A DNA stretch of 64,000 bases from an uncultured Bacteroidales bacterium. Lineage in GTDB: Bacteria; Bacteroidota; Bacteroidia; Bacteroidales; UBA932. The stretch lies in the NCBI GenBank assembly GCA_900318015.1, contig ONJB01000004.1:186001-250000 (forward strand), in the 5' to 3' direction. Numbering within the stretch: the first letter of the stretch is position 1; each line of letters starts with the position of its first letter. Shown piece by piece: positions 1 through 8,340 of the stretch. Below the pieces are notes generated by a model. It did no database searches, had not been told where the DNA came from, and saw nothing but the letters and a program-made list of their open reading frames with translations. The translations under genes and the position numbers were made by a program.

Positions 1-778
1 TGGTGTGACCCGCCTTACCCTTCTTGGTCGTGATGACGATAACGCCCGCCATCGCGCGCGCACCGTAGATGGAAGTCGCGGAACCGTCCTTGAGGATGTC
101 GAAACTCTCGATATCCTCGGAGTTGAGACCGGCGATCGCGGACGAGATCAGGGTGTTGGCGTCACCGGAGCTGAGGTCTTCCGCATCGATGTCGACGACA
201 TCTTCCATGATCACGCCGTCCACGACCCACAGCGGCTTGGAGGAGCCGTAGATGGAGGTCGCGCCGCGGACGCGGATCTTCGGGGCGGTACCGAACGTAC
301 CGGAAACGTTCTGGACCGTGACACCGGCTACGCGGCCTTCCAGGGAGCGGGAGATATCCGCCATACCGCTGATCTTGGTGTCGTCGGCGTCCAGCTTGAC
401 GGTGGAACCCGTGAACAGGCGGCGGTCCACCGAGGTCATACCGGTCACGACGGCCTGTTCTAGGACCTCGGAATCCGGTTGGAGGGCGATGCGGACGTTG
501 TCGCGCACGGGAACTGTCTGTTCCTCGAAGCCCAGGAACGAGACCACGAGGTTCTTCGCGGTCTGCGGCACCTTGTCCAGGACAAAGTTACCGTCCAGGT
601 CTGTCATGGTTCCGACCGAGCTGGCGCCCTCCACGTACACGTAGGCGCCCGTCACCGGTTCTCCGTCATCGGCGGAGACGACCGTACCGCGGACCACCCG
701 TGTCTGCGCGGAGGCGGTCACCATGCCGAGAAGGAGGGAACCTGCACAGAGCAGATAGGTTAACAGTTTGGTTCTCAT
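1..778 (-). CDS. SusC/RagA-family TonB-linked outer-membrane protein, N-terminal part (cut by window edge)
   Basis: An outer-membrane TonB-dependent transporter of the SusC/RagA type; the family imports glycans or peptides together with a SusD lipoprotein. Only about 259 N-terminal codons are present and the gene leaves the window on the left. The ATG at 778 opens a signal peptide (MRTKLLTYLLCAG). A CarboxypepD_reg-like domain follows (about residues 25-105, with TDLDGNFVLDKVP). The TonB plug then shows QNVSGTFGTAPKIRVRG and the family hallmark SIYGARAMAGVIVVIT near the cut. No SusD partner can be seen because it would lie to the left. Substrate cannot be inferred from this fragment. The 198 bases between this start and the next gene hold only a terminator for that gene; no convincing TAnnTTTG box was found for this gene. 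Confidence 0.93.
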   Translation of the reverse strand, partial: MRTKLLTYLLCAGSLLLGMVTASAQTRVVRGTVVSADDGEPVTGAYVYVEGASSVGTMTDLDGNFVLDKVPQTAKNLVVSFLGFEEQTVPVRDNVRIALQPDSEVLEQAVVTGMTSVDRRLFTGSTVKLDADDTKISGMADISRSLEGRVAGVTVQNVSGTFGTAPKIRVRGATSIYGSSKPLWVVDGVIMEDVVDIDAEDLSSGDANTLISSAIAGLNSEDIESFDILKDGSATSIYGARAMAGVIVITTKKGKAGHT

Positions 779-920
779 TAGATAAGGATTAGAAGAAAAT
801 AACAGTTTTTTCAGGTTTCTTAAAGTGCTAATATACAATAAAATATTTTAATTATGCGAAAAAACCGTAAAAATTATTAATGATATCCGCTTCCCGGCCG
901 CCTTCTTTTCACAATAAAAC

Positions 921-952
921 AAAAATCGGGAGGGCTTTCTGCCCTCCCGATT
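921..952 (-). terminator. Rho-independent terminator after the 5'-nucleotidase gene pair
   Basis: An 11-bp perfect inverted repeat (ATCGGGAGGGC, 925-935, pairing with 941-951) around a 5-nt loop. On the minus strand it is followed by a T run (921-925). It lies 24 bases past the stop of the metallophosphatase gene and closes the ABC exporter/nucleotidase operon. Confidence 0.85.
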
Positions 953-975
953 GAAATCGGATTGGTCCGGATGGC

Positions 976-1842
976 TTACAAAGTATAATCGATGCGTCCC
1001 CAGAAGATGCCGTAGCAGCCGTCCTGGACAATGGGCGTCGGAACGCCGTCCACGTTCGGCAGATACACCATCTCTTCGAGGAACGTGTGCGAATGGCCGC
1101 CCACGATGAGGTCGAGGTTCCGGGTCCCGGAGCAGAGCATCGGGTCGGTGATGTCGCCCGGGGTGTGCTCCTCGTAGCCGATGTGCGTCAGCGCAATCAC
1201 GAGGTCGCAGCCCTCGTCGACCTTCAGGAGGTCCGCATACTTCTGTACGGTCTCCACCATCGGGAACTCGGGGACACGCTCGGCGATGTCGGCCGCCACC
1301 ATCGACTTGAGGTCGCACAGGACGCCGATCACGCCGATCTTCAGGCCGGCCTTCTCCACGATGACATACGGCTTGATGTACTTCCCCGCCTCGAAAGGCG
1401 AGAAGTCGTAGTTGCACACCACGACCGGCATCTCCAGCGAGGAAAGCCGCCGGCCCAGGTCCTCCAGGCCGTTGTCGAACTCGTGGTTGCCGAGGGTGAC
1501 GACGTCATACTTCATGGCATTCAGGGCCTGGACCTCCAGGTTGCCGCCCAGTTCGGAGAAGTAGGTCGTTCCCTGGCTGAAATCACCCGCGTGCAGCAGG
1601 AGCACGTTCTCCGGGCCTTCCGCCACACGGACACTGTCCAGATAGGCGGCCCGCTCGATGATGCCGCCCATGCCGGGATATTCCTCGTCCCGCACCGGCT
1701 CGAAATGGCTGTGCGTGTCGTTGGCATGCAGGATGACCAGATGGGTCTGAGGCTCCGCACTGCGCTTCTGCCAGTAATAGCCCACCCCCGCGGCCAGGGC
1801 CACGGAGAGGCAGATGAAGAGGATTCTTGCTGTCTTGTCCAT
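976..1842 (-). CDS. Metallophosphatase, N-terminal half of a split 5'-nucleotidase
   Basis: A 288-residue calcineurin-like metallophosphoesterase, the catalytic half of a UshA-type 5'-nucleotidase that would release phosphate from nucleotides or related esters outside the cytoplasm. An N-terminal hydrophobic segment (about 6-23) is a membrane anchor or signal. All metal-binding blocks are present: HANDTHSH (39-46), GDFSQGTTY, GNHEFD, THIG and GGHSHT. The C-terminal substrate-binding domain usual in UshA is missing here and is encoded by the gene immediately upstream (3-bp gap), an arrangement common in Bacteroidales. The two chains probably work together, though physical assembly is inferred. 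Last gene of the operon, before a strong terminator. Confidence 0.93.
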   Translation of the reverse strand: MDKTARILFICLSVALAAGVGYYWQKRSAEPQTHLVILHANDTHSHFEPVRDEEYPGMGGIIERAAYLDSVRVAEGPENVLLLHAGDFSQGTTYFSELGGNLEVQALNAMKYDVVTLGNHEFDNGLEDLGRRLSSLEMPVVVCNYDFSPFEAGKYIKPYVIVEKAGLKIGVIGVLCDLKSMVAADIAERVPEFPMVETVQKYADLLKVDEGCDLVIALTHIGYEEHTPGDITDPMLCSGTRNLDLIVGGHSHTFLEEMVYLPNVDGVPTPIVQDGCYGIFWGRIDYTL

Positions 1843-1845
1843 ACC

Positions 1846-2688
1846 TTAGTCCTCCATGATGACGCGTCCGTCCTTTTGATAGTCGATGATCTCGCCGGCC
1901 GCTTCCTTGGCGCGGATGAAGTCCAGCATCACGTCCTTCATCAGGACCGGGGTGAGCTTCACGTCCTCGGCCCGGGCGCCGACGGCGATGCCGTCCCCGC
2001 CGGAGAGCAGGAAGTCGATCGTGACCACGTTGTACAGGCGCTTCGGGTCGATGGGCGCGCCATCCACCTCCGCCTCCACGAGTTCATGGGCCTTGACCTT
2101 CACCCGGCAGCCGCTCACGGCCTGGAAGGCGGGCGTCTTCGCGAGCTGCTCCAGCAGGCGGGTCAGTTCACTCCCCCGAAGCTTCGCCAGGCACATGTAG
2201 TTCTTGAACGGGAACATGGACTCGATGTCGTCCAGGGTGACGGCTCCTTCCGGCATCGGGATGCGGATGCCGCCGTAGTTCGTGAGGGCGAATTCCACGG
2301 GCATCTGGAAATAGTCGGCCGCCTTCGCGCGGAGGGCGTCCGCGACGAGGTTGCCGATCGGGAGGTCGCATTCGGTCCGGGGATTGTCCATGAACCGGGC
2401 GTTGTGGCCCACCACTTCCTTGAGGTGCGCCATCTTCGGCTGGACTTCCATGAGCATCGCGGCCACTTCCGGGGTGGCCCCGTCCGTGAAATGCCGCCCG
2501 TTCGGGGCGATGTAATCATCCTCGAACGCGCCCAGGGCCGTATCCACGTTCTCGGCGTTCACCGGGACCACGCCGGTCCGGCTGCCGTCCATCGCGACGC
2601 GCTTCCACTCCATCCGCGGCCCCTGCTGGGCGCAGGAGACCGCGGCGAGGAGACAAAGTGCGGCTACTTTTGCTTTAACCATTTCCAC
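1846..2688 (-). CDS. 5'-nucleotidase C-terminal domain lipoprotein, partner of the adjacent metallophosphatase
   Basis: A 280-residue protein matching the 5'-nucleotidase C-terminal (substrate-binding) domain: IGNLVADALRAKA, the block FALTNYGGIRIPMPEG, and VVTIDFLLSGGDGI near the C-terminus. The N-terminus carries a lipoprotein signal ending in LLAAVSC, so it is probably a periplasmic or outer-membrane lipoprotein. It lacks the metal site, which sits in the next gene. The start overlaps the 3' end of the ABC permease gene by 25 bases; the second Met (codon 3, 2682) is equally possible. The overlap implies translational coupling to the exporter genes. Confidence 0.9.
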   Translation of the reverse strand: MEMVKAKVAALCLLAAVSCAQQGPRMEWKRVAMDGSRTGVVPVNAENVDTALGAFEDDYIAPNGRHFTDGATPEVAAMLMEVQPKMAHLKEVVGHNARFMDNPRTECDLPIGNLVADALRAKAADYFQMPVEFALTNYGGIRIPMPEGAVTLDDIESMFPFKNYMCLAKLRGSELTRLLEQLAKTPAFQAVSGCRVKVKAHELVEAEVDGAPIDPKRLYNVVTIDFLLSGGDGIAVGARAEDVKLTPVLMKDVMLDFIRAKEAAGEIIDYQKDGRVIMED

Positions 2689-4061
2689 AAATCTTTAAAG
2701 GTTGATTTCTTGCCGTACATGAGGATGCCCACCTTGTAGATCTTCGCAGACGCCCAGGCGCAGGCGAAGAAGGTCAGGATGAGGAGGCCGATGGACAGGA
2801 TGAGTTCCCACATCGGGACGCCGAACGGCAGGCGGGCCAGCATCACGATCGGCGAGGTGAAGGGAATCATCGAACCCCACCAGACGATGGTGCTTTCCGG
2901 GGCACGGAAGGCGTAGAAGGCGATGAAGAAGCCGAGCAGCAGCGGGATCGTCACCGGCAGCTGGAGCTGCTGGGTGTCCGCCTCGTTTTCCACGGCCGAG
3001 CCGATGGCCGCGAACAGCGACGCATACAGCAGATAGCCGAACAGGAAGAACAGGAGGAAGGAAACGATGAGCTGCGTGTAGTTCAGGGAACCGAGCGTAC
3101 CCAGGACGGCCTCCATGCCGGTCGGGCCTTCGGCCACGGCGGTGGTGTCGGTCAGGGCCTGGAGCTGTTCCATGCTGAGGGTGTTCCCCATCGCGTCGTT
3201 CATGGACGTCATGCCCGGCATCGTCTCTACCTGGTTCTGGCTCAAGGTGCCCGTGATCTTGTCCATGCCGATGATGCCGCCCACGATGCCGATGATCAGC
3301 CCGGTGAGGACGATCCACAGGAGGAACTGCGTCAGGGCCACGAGCGCGACGCCGATGATCTTGCCGAACATGAGTTCCGTGGACTTCACGGAGGAGACGA
3401 GCACCTCCACCACACGGCTGGTCTTCTCCTCGATGACGCTGGACATGACCATGCCGCTGAACAGGGCGATGAACATGTACAGGGCCATGGCGAGGACCAT
3501 CGAGACGATCATGTACACCTCGCTCTGGGAGATGGTCTCCTTGCCCTCCTCGTCCACGGTGTAGGACGTGAGATGGATGTTGAAGTGGACGTCTTCCATG
3601 ATCTGTTCCAGGCCCGGGATGTCATAGGAGTCGATGCGGTACGCCTCCACGGCGTCGTTGATGCGGCGCTCGATGACCTCGGCCGTCTCCATGCCCATGG
3701 GCTTGTCGGCATAGGTGGTCGCCGTCACCGACTTGGTGGCGCTGTCCAGCGGGGAGATGTACAGGAGGATGTCCGCGTCATACTCGCCCAGCCGGTTCTT
3801 GACCGCCTCGGGATCGGTTTCGGAAAGCTGCTTGAAAGTAACCAGCTTGGTGTCCTCGAGCTTCTCCATCACGATGCCGGAGTTGTCGATGACGGCGATG
3901 CGCTTGGAATCGCCCTCGGCCTTGAGCATCACGAAGAGCATCACGGCATAGATGCCGGCGATGAGGATCGGAACGCCGAAGGTGGTGAGCAGGAAGGACT
4001 TCTTCTTGACCTTGTTCAGGTATTCCCGCTGGATGATGATGCCTAATTTCTTGAGATTCAT
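2664..4061 (-). CDS. ABC-2 type exporter permease (NatB/YhaP-like)
   Basis: A 465-residue permease of the ABC-2 family. A single transmembrane segment near residues 22-48 is followed by a large periplasmic domain (about 50-185, including VTATTYADKPMG) and then a cluster of about five C-terminal membrane segments starting at MIVSMVLAMALYMFIALFSG. The motif SSVIEEKTSRVVEVLVSSV before the second membrane segment is typical of NatB/YhaP-like exporters. It forms a transporter with the ATPase encoded immediately upstream (start 2 bases after the ATPase stop region). The substrate is unknown: family members have been linked to sodium or drug export, but nothing here fixes that. Confidence 0.9.
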   Translation of the reverse strand: MNLKKLGIIIQREYLNKVKKKSFLLTTFGVPILIAGIYAVMLFVMLKAEGDSKRIAVIDNSGIVMEKLEDTKLVTFKQLSETDPEAVKNRLGEYDADILLYISPLDSATKSVTATTYADKPMGMETAEVIERRINDAVEAYRIDSYDIPGLEQIMEDVHFNIHLTSYTVDEEGKETISQSEVYMIVSMVLAMALYMFIALFSGMVMSSVIEEKTSRVVEVLVSSVKSTELMFGKIIGVALVALTQFLLWIVLTGLIIGIVGGIIGMDKITGTLSQNQVETMPGMTSMNDAMGNTLSMEQLQALTDTTAVAEGPTGMEAVLGTLGSLNYTQLIVSFLLFFLFGYLLYASLFAAIGSAVENEADTQQLQLPVTIPLLLGFFIAFYAFRAPESTIVWWGSMIPFTSPIVMLARLPFGVPMWELILSIGLLILTFFACAWASAKIYKVGILMYGKKSTFKDLWKWLKQK

Positions 4062-4062
4062 A

Positions 4063-4926
4063 CTATTTGCCCTCCCCTTCCGTTTCAGTTACGAGTTTGA
4101 TGAAAATGTCGTTCATGCGCGGGACGAGCTCGCGGTACGCGTTGATCCGGATGCCGCCCTCGATGAGTTCGGTCAGGCGGGCCGGCGCCTTCTCGCGGGA
4201 GAGGACCTCCTGCTTGCGGACGAAATCCTCCGTGTACTCGATCTCGACGTTGTCCTCGCCGAAGCGGTGGCGGATGTCGTCCGTCCCGCCGGTGACGACC
4301 AGCCGGGCCTTGTTGATGAGGGCGATCTCGTCGCAGAGCTCCTCCACCGACTCCATGTTGTGCGTGGAGAGGATGATGGTCGCGCCTTCCTCCTTGAGCC
4401 GGAGGATTTCCTTGCGGATGAGGTCCGCATTGACCGGATCGAAGCCGGAGAACGGCTCGTCCAGGATCATCAGGGACGGCTTGTGCACGACGGTGGTGAT
4501 GAACTGGACCTTCTGGGCCATGCCCTTGGAGAGTTCCTCCACCTTCTTGTTCCACCAGTCCTGGATGCCGAAGCGGACGAACCAGTCCTTGAGGGCGCGG
4601 GCGGCGTCGCGGGAAGACATGCCCCGCAGCTGCGCGAGGTACATCGCCTGGTCGCCGACCTTCATCTTGCGGTACAGGCCGCGCTCCTCGGGCAGATAGC
4701 CGATGTGGGCGACGTCCTCGTCCGTGATGGGACGGCCGTTGAACCAGACTTCGCCGCCGGTCGCCATGGTGATGCGGTTGATGATGCGGATGAGCGTGGA
4801 CTTGCCCGCCCCGTTCGGCCCCAGCAGGCCGAAGATCTTTCCTTCGGGGATGTCGATGGACACGTCGTCCAGCGCCACCTTGGGCCCGAAGTGCTTGGTC
4901 ACATGTTTGACTTCTATCAGTGCCAT
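4063..4926 (-). CDS. ABC exporter ATP-binding protein (NatA-like)
   Basis: A 287-residue ABC ATPase with Walker A GPNGAGKST (36-44), a Q-loop region around YLPEERGLY, the signature LSKGMAQK, Walker B LMILDEPFSGFDP and an H-loop STHNMES. The C-terminal 80 residues match the accessory DUF4162-type tail found on NatA-like exporter subunits. First gene of an operon with the ABC-2 permease and the split 5'-nucleotidase. A clear Bacteroidota promoter stands 18 bp upstream. Confidence 0.95.
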   Translation of the reverse strand: MALIEVKHVTKHFGPKVALDDVSIDIPEGKIFGLLGPNGAGKSTLIRIINRITMATGGEVWFNGRPITDEDVAHIGYLPEERGLYRKMKVGDQAMYLAQLRGMSSRDAARALKDWFVRFGIQDWWNKKVEELSKGMAQKVQFITTVVHKPSLMILDEPFSGFDPVNADLIRKEILRLKEEGATIILSTHNMESVEELCDEIALINKARLVVTGGTDDIRHRFGEDNVEIEYTEDFVRKQEVLSREKAPARLTELIEGGIRINAYRELVPRMNDIFIKLVTETEGEGK

Positions 4927-4943
4927 AACGGTGTTGTTTTCTG

Positions 4944-4974
4944 CAAATATAGAAATAATTTATTGAATTGCAAT
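4944..4974 (-). promoter_or_regulatory. Bacteroidota-type promoter for the ABC exporter operon
   Basis: On the minus strand TATATTTG (4951-4944) matches TAnnTTTG, with ATTG (4974-4971) exactly 19 bp further upstream in place of the TTTG -33 box. The start codon follows 18 bases downstream, and the region is strongly AT-rich. Confidence 0.75.
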
Positions 4975-4983
4975 AAAAATTTA

Positions 4984-6027
4984 CTAAATATTCAGAATTT
5001 TTGTCGTCAACTCCACGAGGAGGTCCGCCGGGGTGGCTTCCCCGACTTCGCCGCCTTTTCCTTTGAAATCGTAGTCGTTCAGGAGGGAGATGACGCGCAT
5101 CGCCTGTTTCAGCGAGTACTTCTTCACGGCCGCATCGTATTCCTTGAAGAAATACGGATTCACGCCCAGGACTTTCGCCTTGGCGGCGCCGTCGCCGCCC
5201 TGCCCCGCCTGGAGGAGGGCGTGGTAGCGGAGGATGCGGTTGAAATGCGTGTACAGCATGCTCACGGCCATCGGCATCGCGAACTTCGGGGTCTCGCCGA
5301 CGTTCCGGGCCACCTTCACGGCCCGGGCGGCGTCGCGGAAGGAGAGCGCCTTCGTCAGCTCGAAGATGCTGAACTGCCGGCTGATGCCTACGTTCTTCTC
5401 GATGTCCTCCGGCGTGATGGCCTTCACGCCTTCGGGGAGGTTCTTCAGGAGTTTCTCCGTCTCGACGGCGATCCGGCCGAGGTCGGTCCCGGTCGATTCG
5501 ACCAGCAGGCGGGCGCCTTCCGGGTCGATCTGCAGGCCCCGCTCGGAGTAATAGGTCATGACCCATTTCTCCGTCTCGTAATCCCGCAGCGGCAGGGACT
5601 CCACGATGACGCCCTGTTTCAGGACCGTCTTATAGAGAGACTTGCGCTTGTCGGCGGAAGCCCCGTGCATCAGGATGACCAGCACGGTGGAGTCCAGCGG
5701 TTTCTGGCAGTAGAGGGCGAGGTCCTCGAGAGACTTCATCGCCTGCGCCTCCTTGACCACGACCAGCTGCCGTTCCGCCATCATCGGGAACCGCCGCGCC
5801 GCGGTGATCACGGCGTCGGCATCGACATCGGCCCCGTAACAGATGAGCTCGTTGAAGTCCTTCTCCCAGTCCTGCAGGCAGTTGTCGATGATCGCCTGGC
5901 ACAGGAGGTCGGGATAGTACGGTTCCTCCCCCATCAGGAGATACACCGGCTTGAAGACGCCGGACTTGACCTCCCCGATGAGTTCCCGGACCTGCCGGTC
6001 CGTCTCGGTATAAGATTTCGCGGCCAC
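4984..6027 (-). CDS. holA: DNA polymerase III subunit delta
   Basis: A 347-residue clamp-loader delta subunit, which opens the beta clamp during replication. Recognised by its N-terminal region KPVYLLMGEEPYYPDLLCQAI, the domain III block AVSMLYTHFNRILRYHALLQ and the overall length. Translation starts at GTG (6027-6025). This GTG shares one base with the TAG stop of the upstream GH3 gene (TAGTG), so ribosomes could pass directly from the glucosidase gene to this one. Pairing a replication gene with a secreted glycoside hydrolase looks fortuitous functionally, but it may make holA expression depend on the GH3 promoter unless an internal promoter exists. Confidence 0.92.
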   Translation of the reverse strand: MAAKSYTETDRQVRELIGEVKSGVFKPVYLLMGEEPYYPDLLCQAIIDNCLQDWEKDFNELICYGADVDADAVITAARRFPMMAERQLVVVKEAQAMKSLEDLALYCQKPLDSTVLVILMHGASADKRKSLYKTVLKQGVIVESLPLRDYETEKWVMTYYSERGLQIDPEGARLLVESTGTDLGRIAVETEKLLKNLPEGVKAITPEDIEKNVGISRQFSIFELTKALSFRDAARAVKVARNVGETPKFAMPMAVSMLYTHFNRILRYHALLQAGQGGDGAAKAKVLGVNPYFFKEYDAAVKKYSLKQAMRVISLLNDYDFKGKGGEVGEATPADLLVELTTKILNI

Positions 6028-8273
6028 TATTTCAGTTCGAATTCGACAGTCCCCTTCACATCCTGCGCGGAAGCGGCGATGAGGGCGCGGAAGGTGCCCT
6101 TCTCAGCCACCCAGGCGTGCTTGTCCGCATCGAAGAAGCTGAGGGCTTCCCGGTCGATGGTGAAGCTCACGTCGGCCTTCTGGCCGGGCTCGAGGCACAC
6201 CTTGGCAAAGCCCTTGAGTTCCTTGGCGGGACGGCCCACGGAGGCTTCCACGTCCGTGATGTACAGCTGGACGACCTCGGCGCCGGCGGCGGAACCGGTG
6301 TTCCTGACCGGCACGGTCACCGTCACGGTGCCGTTCTCCTTCATGGACTTCCTGTCAATCTTCGGCTCGCCGAATTCGAAGGTGGTGTAGCTCAGGCCGT
6401 AGCCGAACGGGAAGAGGACGCCGCCGTGGAGATCATACCAGCGGTAGCCCACATAGATGCCCTCGGTATATTCCATGTCCAGGACCGGCATGCCGTCGAT
6501 CGTCCCGTCCCGGAGGATGCCGGGATACTGTTTTTCCGTCTGCACCGGATTGTCGGCATAGGAGACGGGGATGGTGAACGGCAGGTGGCCGGACGGGTTC
6601 ACGTCGCCGGACAGGACATCGGCCAGGGAATGGCCGGCCTGGGTGCCCAGGTACCAGTCCTGGAAGAGGGCGGGGACCTTCTCCACCCACGGCATCGCCA
6701 CGGCGTTGCCGGAGATGTTCACCACGACAAGTTTGTCCGTCGCGGCGGCGAGCGCCTCGATCACGGCGTCCTGACCGTACGGCAGGCCGTACTGGACGCG
6801 GTCCAGGCCCTCGGAATCCTGCCGGTCGGCCTTGTTCAGGCCGCCGATGAAGATCACGTAGTCAGCGCCTTCCGCCGCCTTCACGGCATCGGCGATGAGC
6901 GTGGCCGCATCGCGGGATTCGCGGAGATCCTGGCCGGTGGACACGCCGTTGTATTCACCGCCCACGTCGCCCACGTAACCGCGCTCCCAGACCACCTCGG
7001 ACTCGGGCCAGCGGGCCTTGATGCCGTCCAGCGGGGACACTTCCAGCTTCGCCTTCAGGGAGGAGGAGCCGCCGCCCACGGTCATCATCTTGACGGCGTT
7101 CTCACCCACGACGAGGATCTTGCCCGGCTTCGTGGCCATCGGCAGGATTCCGCCGTCGTTCTTGAGGAGGACGATGGACTCGGCACCGATCTTCCGCGCC
7201 GCAGCGTAATGCTCCGGCGAGGTCTGGCTGCCGAACGGGCGGTTGCGGTCCATGGAGGTACGGAAAATGAGGCGCAGGAGCCGCTTCACGCGGGCATCGA
7301 GCTCCTCGGTGCCGATCTCGCCCTTCAGGATGGCATCCTTGTAGGCCGTGGCCAGGTAGTAATTGTCATAGGCGTTGGTCTTGCCCATCGTGAGGCCGTC
7401 GGTCCAGGAACCGTATTCCAGGTCCACGCCGTGCTTCGCGGTCTGGAGCGTGTTGTGCACGCCGCCCCAGTCGCTGATCACGACACCGTCGAAGCCCCAT
7501 TCCCCGCGGAGGATCTTGTCCAGCAGGACCTCGTTGGAGCACAGGTGCTCGTTGTTATACAGGTTGTAAGCGGCCATGATGGACCAGGCGTGGCCCTTCT
7601 GGACCGCCGCCTTGAAGGCCGGGAGATAGATTTCATACAGGGTGCGGTCATCCACGATGGTGTTCGCCGTGTGGCGGTTCACCTCGCTGTTGTTCAGCGC
7701 GTAATGCTTCACACACACTGCGACGCCGTTGGACTGCACTCCCTCGATGTAAGGGACCACCATCTCGCCCGCGAGATACGGGTCCTCGCCCATGTACTCG
7801 AAGTTGCGGCCGTTCAGCGGGAACCGGTAGATGTTCACGCCCGGGCCCAGCAGCACGGTCTTGTTCCGGTAGCGCGCCTCCTCGCCGATGCTCTTGCCGT
7901 ACAGGCGGGAGAGCTCGCGGTCCCAGGTGGCCGCCAGGCCGCTCAGGGCCGGGAACGCCGTGATGGAGTCGTTGGTCCAGCCGGCCTGGTCCCACTCGTC
8001 CCAGAGCACTTCCGCGCGGATGCCGTGGGGGCCGTCGGTGCACCACACCTCCGGGATGCCCAGGCGCGGCACGCCCGGCGAGCTGAACTTGGACTGCGCA
8101 TGGACCATCGCGATCTTCTCGTCGAGGGTCATCTTCGAGAAGGCGTCTTCCACCCGCGCCTCCAGGGGCTGGGCGTCGTCCAGATAGACGGGAAGGTTCG
8201 ATTTCTTCTGGGGGGCCTGCCCGCACGCGACAGCGACGAGGGCGAGGCCGAGGAGGAGGGATCTGCAGTTCAT
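6027..8273 (-). CDS. Glycoside hydrolase family 3 lipoprotein (beta-glucosidase-like)
   Basis: A 748-residue GH3 enzyme hydrolysing beta-linked sugars at non-reducing ends; exact specificity is open. A lipoprotein signal ends at LALVAVAC, placing it at a membrane surface. The N-terminal (beta/alpha)8 domain contains VKHYALNNSE and the nucleophile block VVISDWGGVHNT (Asp about residue 270). The second domain begins near ESIVLLKNDGGILPM, and a fibronectin-III-like C-terminal domain includes VRNTGSAAGAEVVQLYI. Length is normal. Expressed from a promoter at 8297-8304 and translationally coupled to holA through TAGTG. Confidence 0.94.
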   Translation of the reverse strand: MNCRSLLLGLALVAVACGQAPQKKSNLPVYLDDAQPLEARVEDAFSKMTLDEKIAMVHAQSKFSSPGVPRLGIPEVWCTDGPHGIRAEVLWDEWDQAGWTNDSITAFPALSGLAATWDRELSRLYGKSIGEEARYRNKTVLLGPGVNIYRFPLNGRNFEYMGEDPYLAGEMVVPYIEGVQSNGVAVCVKHYALNNSEVNRHTANTIVDDRTLYEIYLPAFKAAVQKGHAWSIMAAYNLYNNEHLCSNEVLLDKILRGEWGFDGVVISDWGGVHNTLQTAKHGVDLEYGSWTDGLTMGKTNAYDNYYLATAYKDAILKGEIGTEELDARVKRLLRLIFRTSMDRNRPFGSQTSPEHYAAARKIGAESIVLLKNDGGILPMATKPGKILVVGENAVKMMTVGGGSSSLKAKLEVSPLDGIKARWPESEVVWERGYVGDVGGEYNGVSTGQDLRESRDAATLIADAVKAAEGADYVIFIGGLNKADRQDSEGLDRVQYGLPYGQDAVIEALAAATDKLVVVNISGNAVAMPWVEKVPALFQDWYLGTQAGHSLADVLSGDVNPSGHLPFTIPVSYADNPVQTEKQYPGILRDGTIDGMPVLDMEYTEGIYVGYRWYDLHGGVLFPFGYGLSYTTFEFGEPKIDRKSMKENGTVTVTVPVRNTGSAAGAEVVQLYITDVEASVGRPAKELKGFAKVCLEPGQKADVSFTIDREALSFFDADKHAWVAEKGTFRALIAASAQDVKGTVEFELK

Positions 8274-8296
8274 TCGTTCAGCGTTTTAATAACTTA

Positions 8297-8304
8297 CAAA
8301 TATA
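8297..8304 (-). promoter_or_regulatory. Candidate -7 element upstream of the GH3 gene
   Basis: TATATTTG on the minus strand, 23 bases before the GH3 start. No good TTTG is seen at -33, because that position lies inside the terminator hairpin of the upstream gene; promoter and terminator are packed together. Confidence 0.55.
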
Positions 8305-8336
8305 AAAAAAATCTGCGGAAATCACTTCCGCAGATT
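8303..8336 (-). terminator. Rho-independent terminator after the sppA/barrel-protein genes
   Basis: An 11-bp perfect inverted repeat (AATCTGCGGAA, 8310-8320, with 8326-8336) and a 5-base loop, followed on the minus strand by a run of T. It begins 5 bases after the stop of the barrel-protein gene. Confidence 0.85.
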
Positions 8337-8340
8337 CGGA

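Noticed and set aside
779-920. Promoter for the SusC gene
   Set aside because: The region is AT-rich, but no convincing TAnnTTTG with a -33 box could be placed.
1087-2739. Long plus-strand open frame of 550 codons
   Set aside because: It is antisense to the 5'-nucleotidase pair, with His/Arg/Gly/Asp-rich composition typical of a GC-rich shadow frame; no motifs.
3952-6390. Plus-strand open frame of 812 codons
   Set aside because: Antisense to the ABC exporter genes, holA and GH3; spans several real genes and has no recognisable domain.
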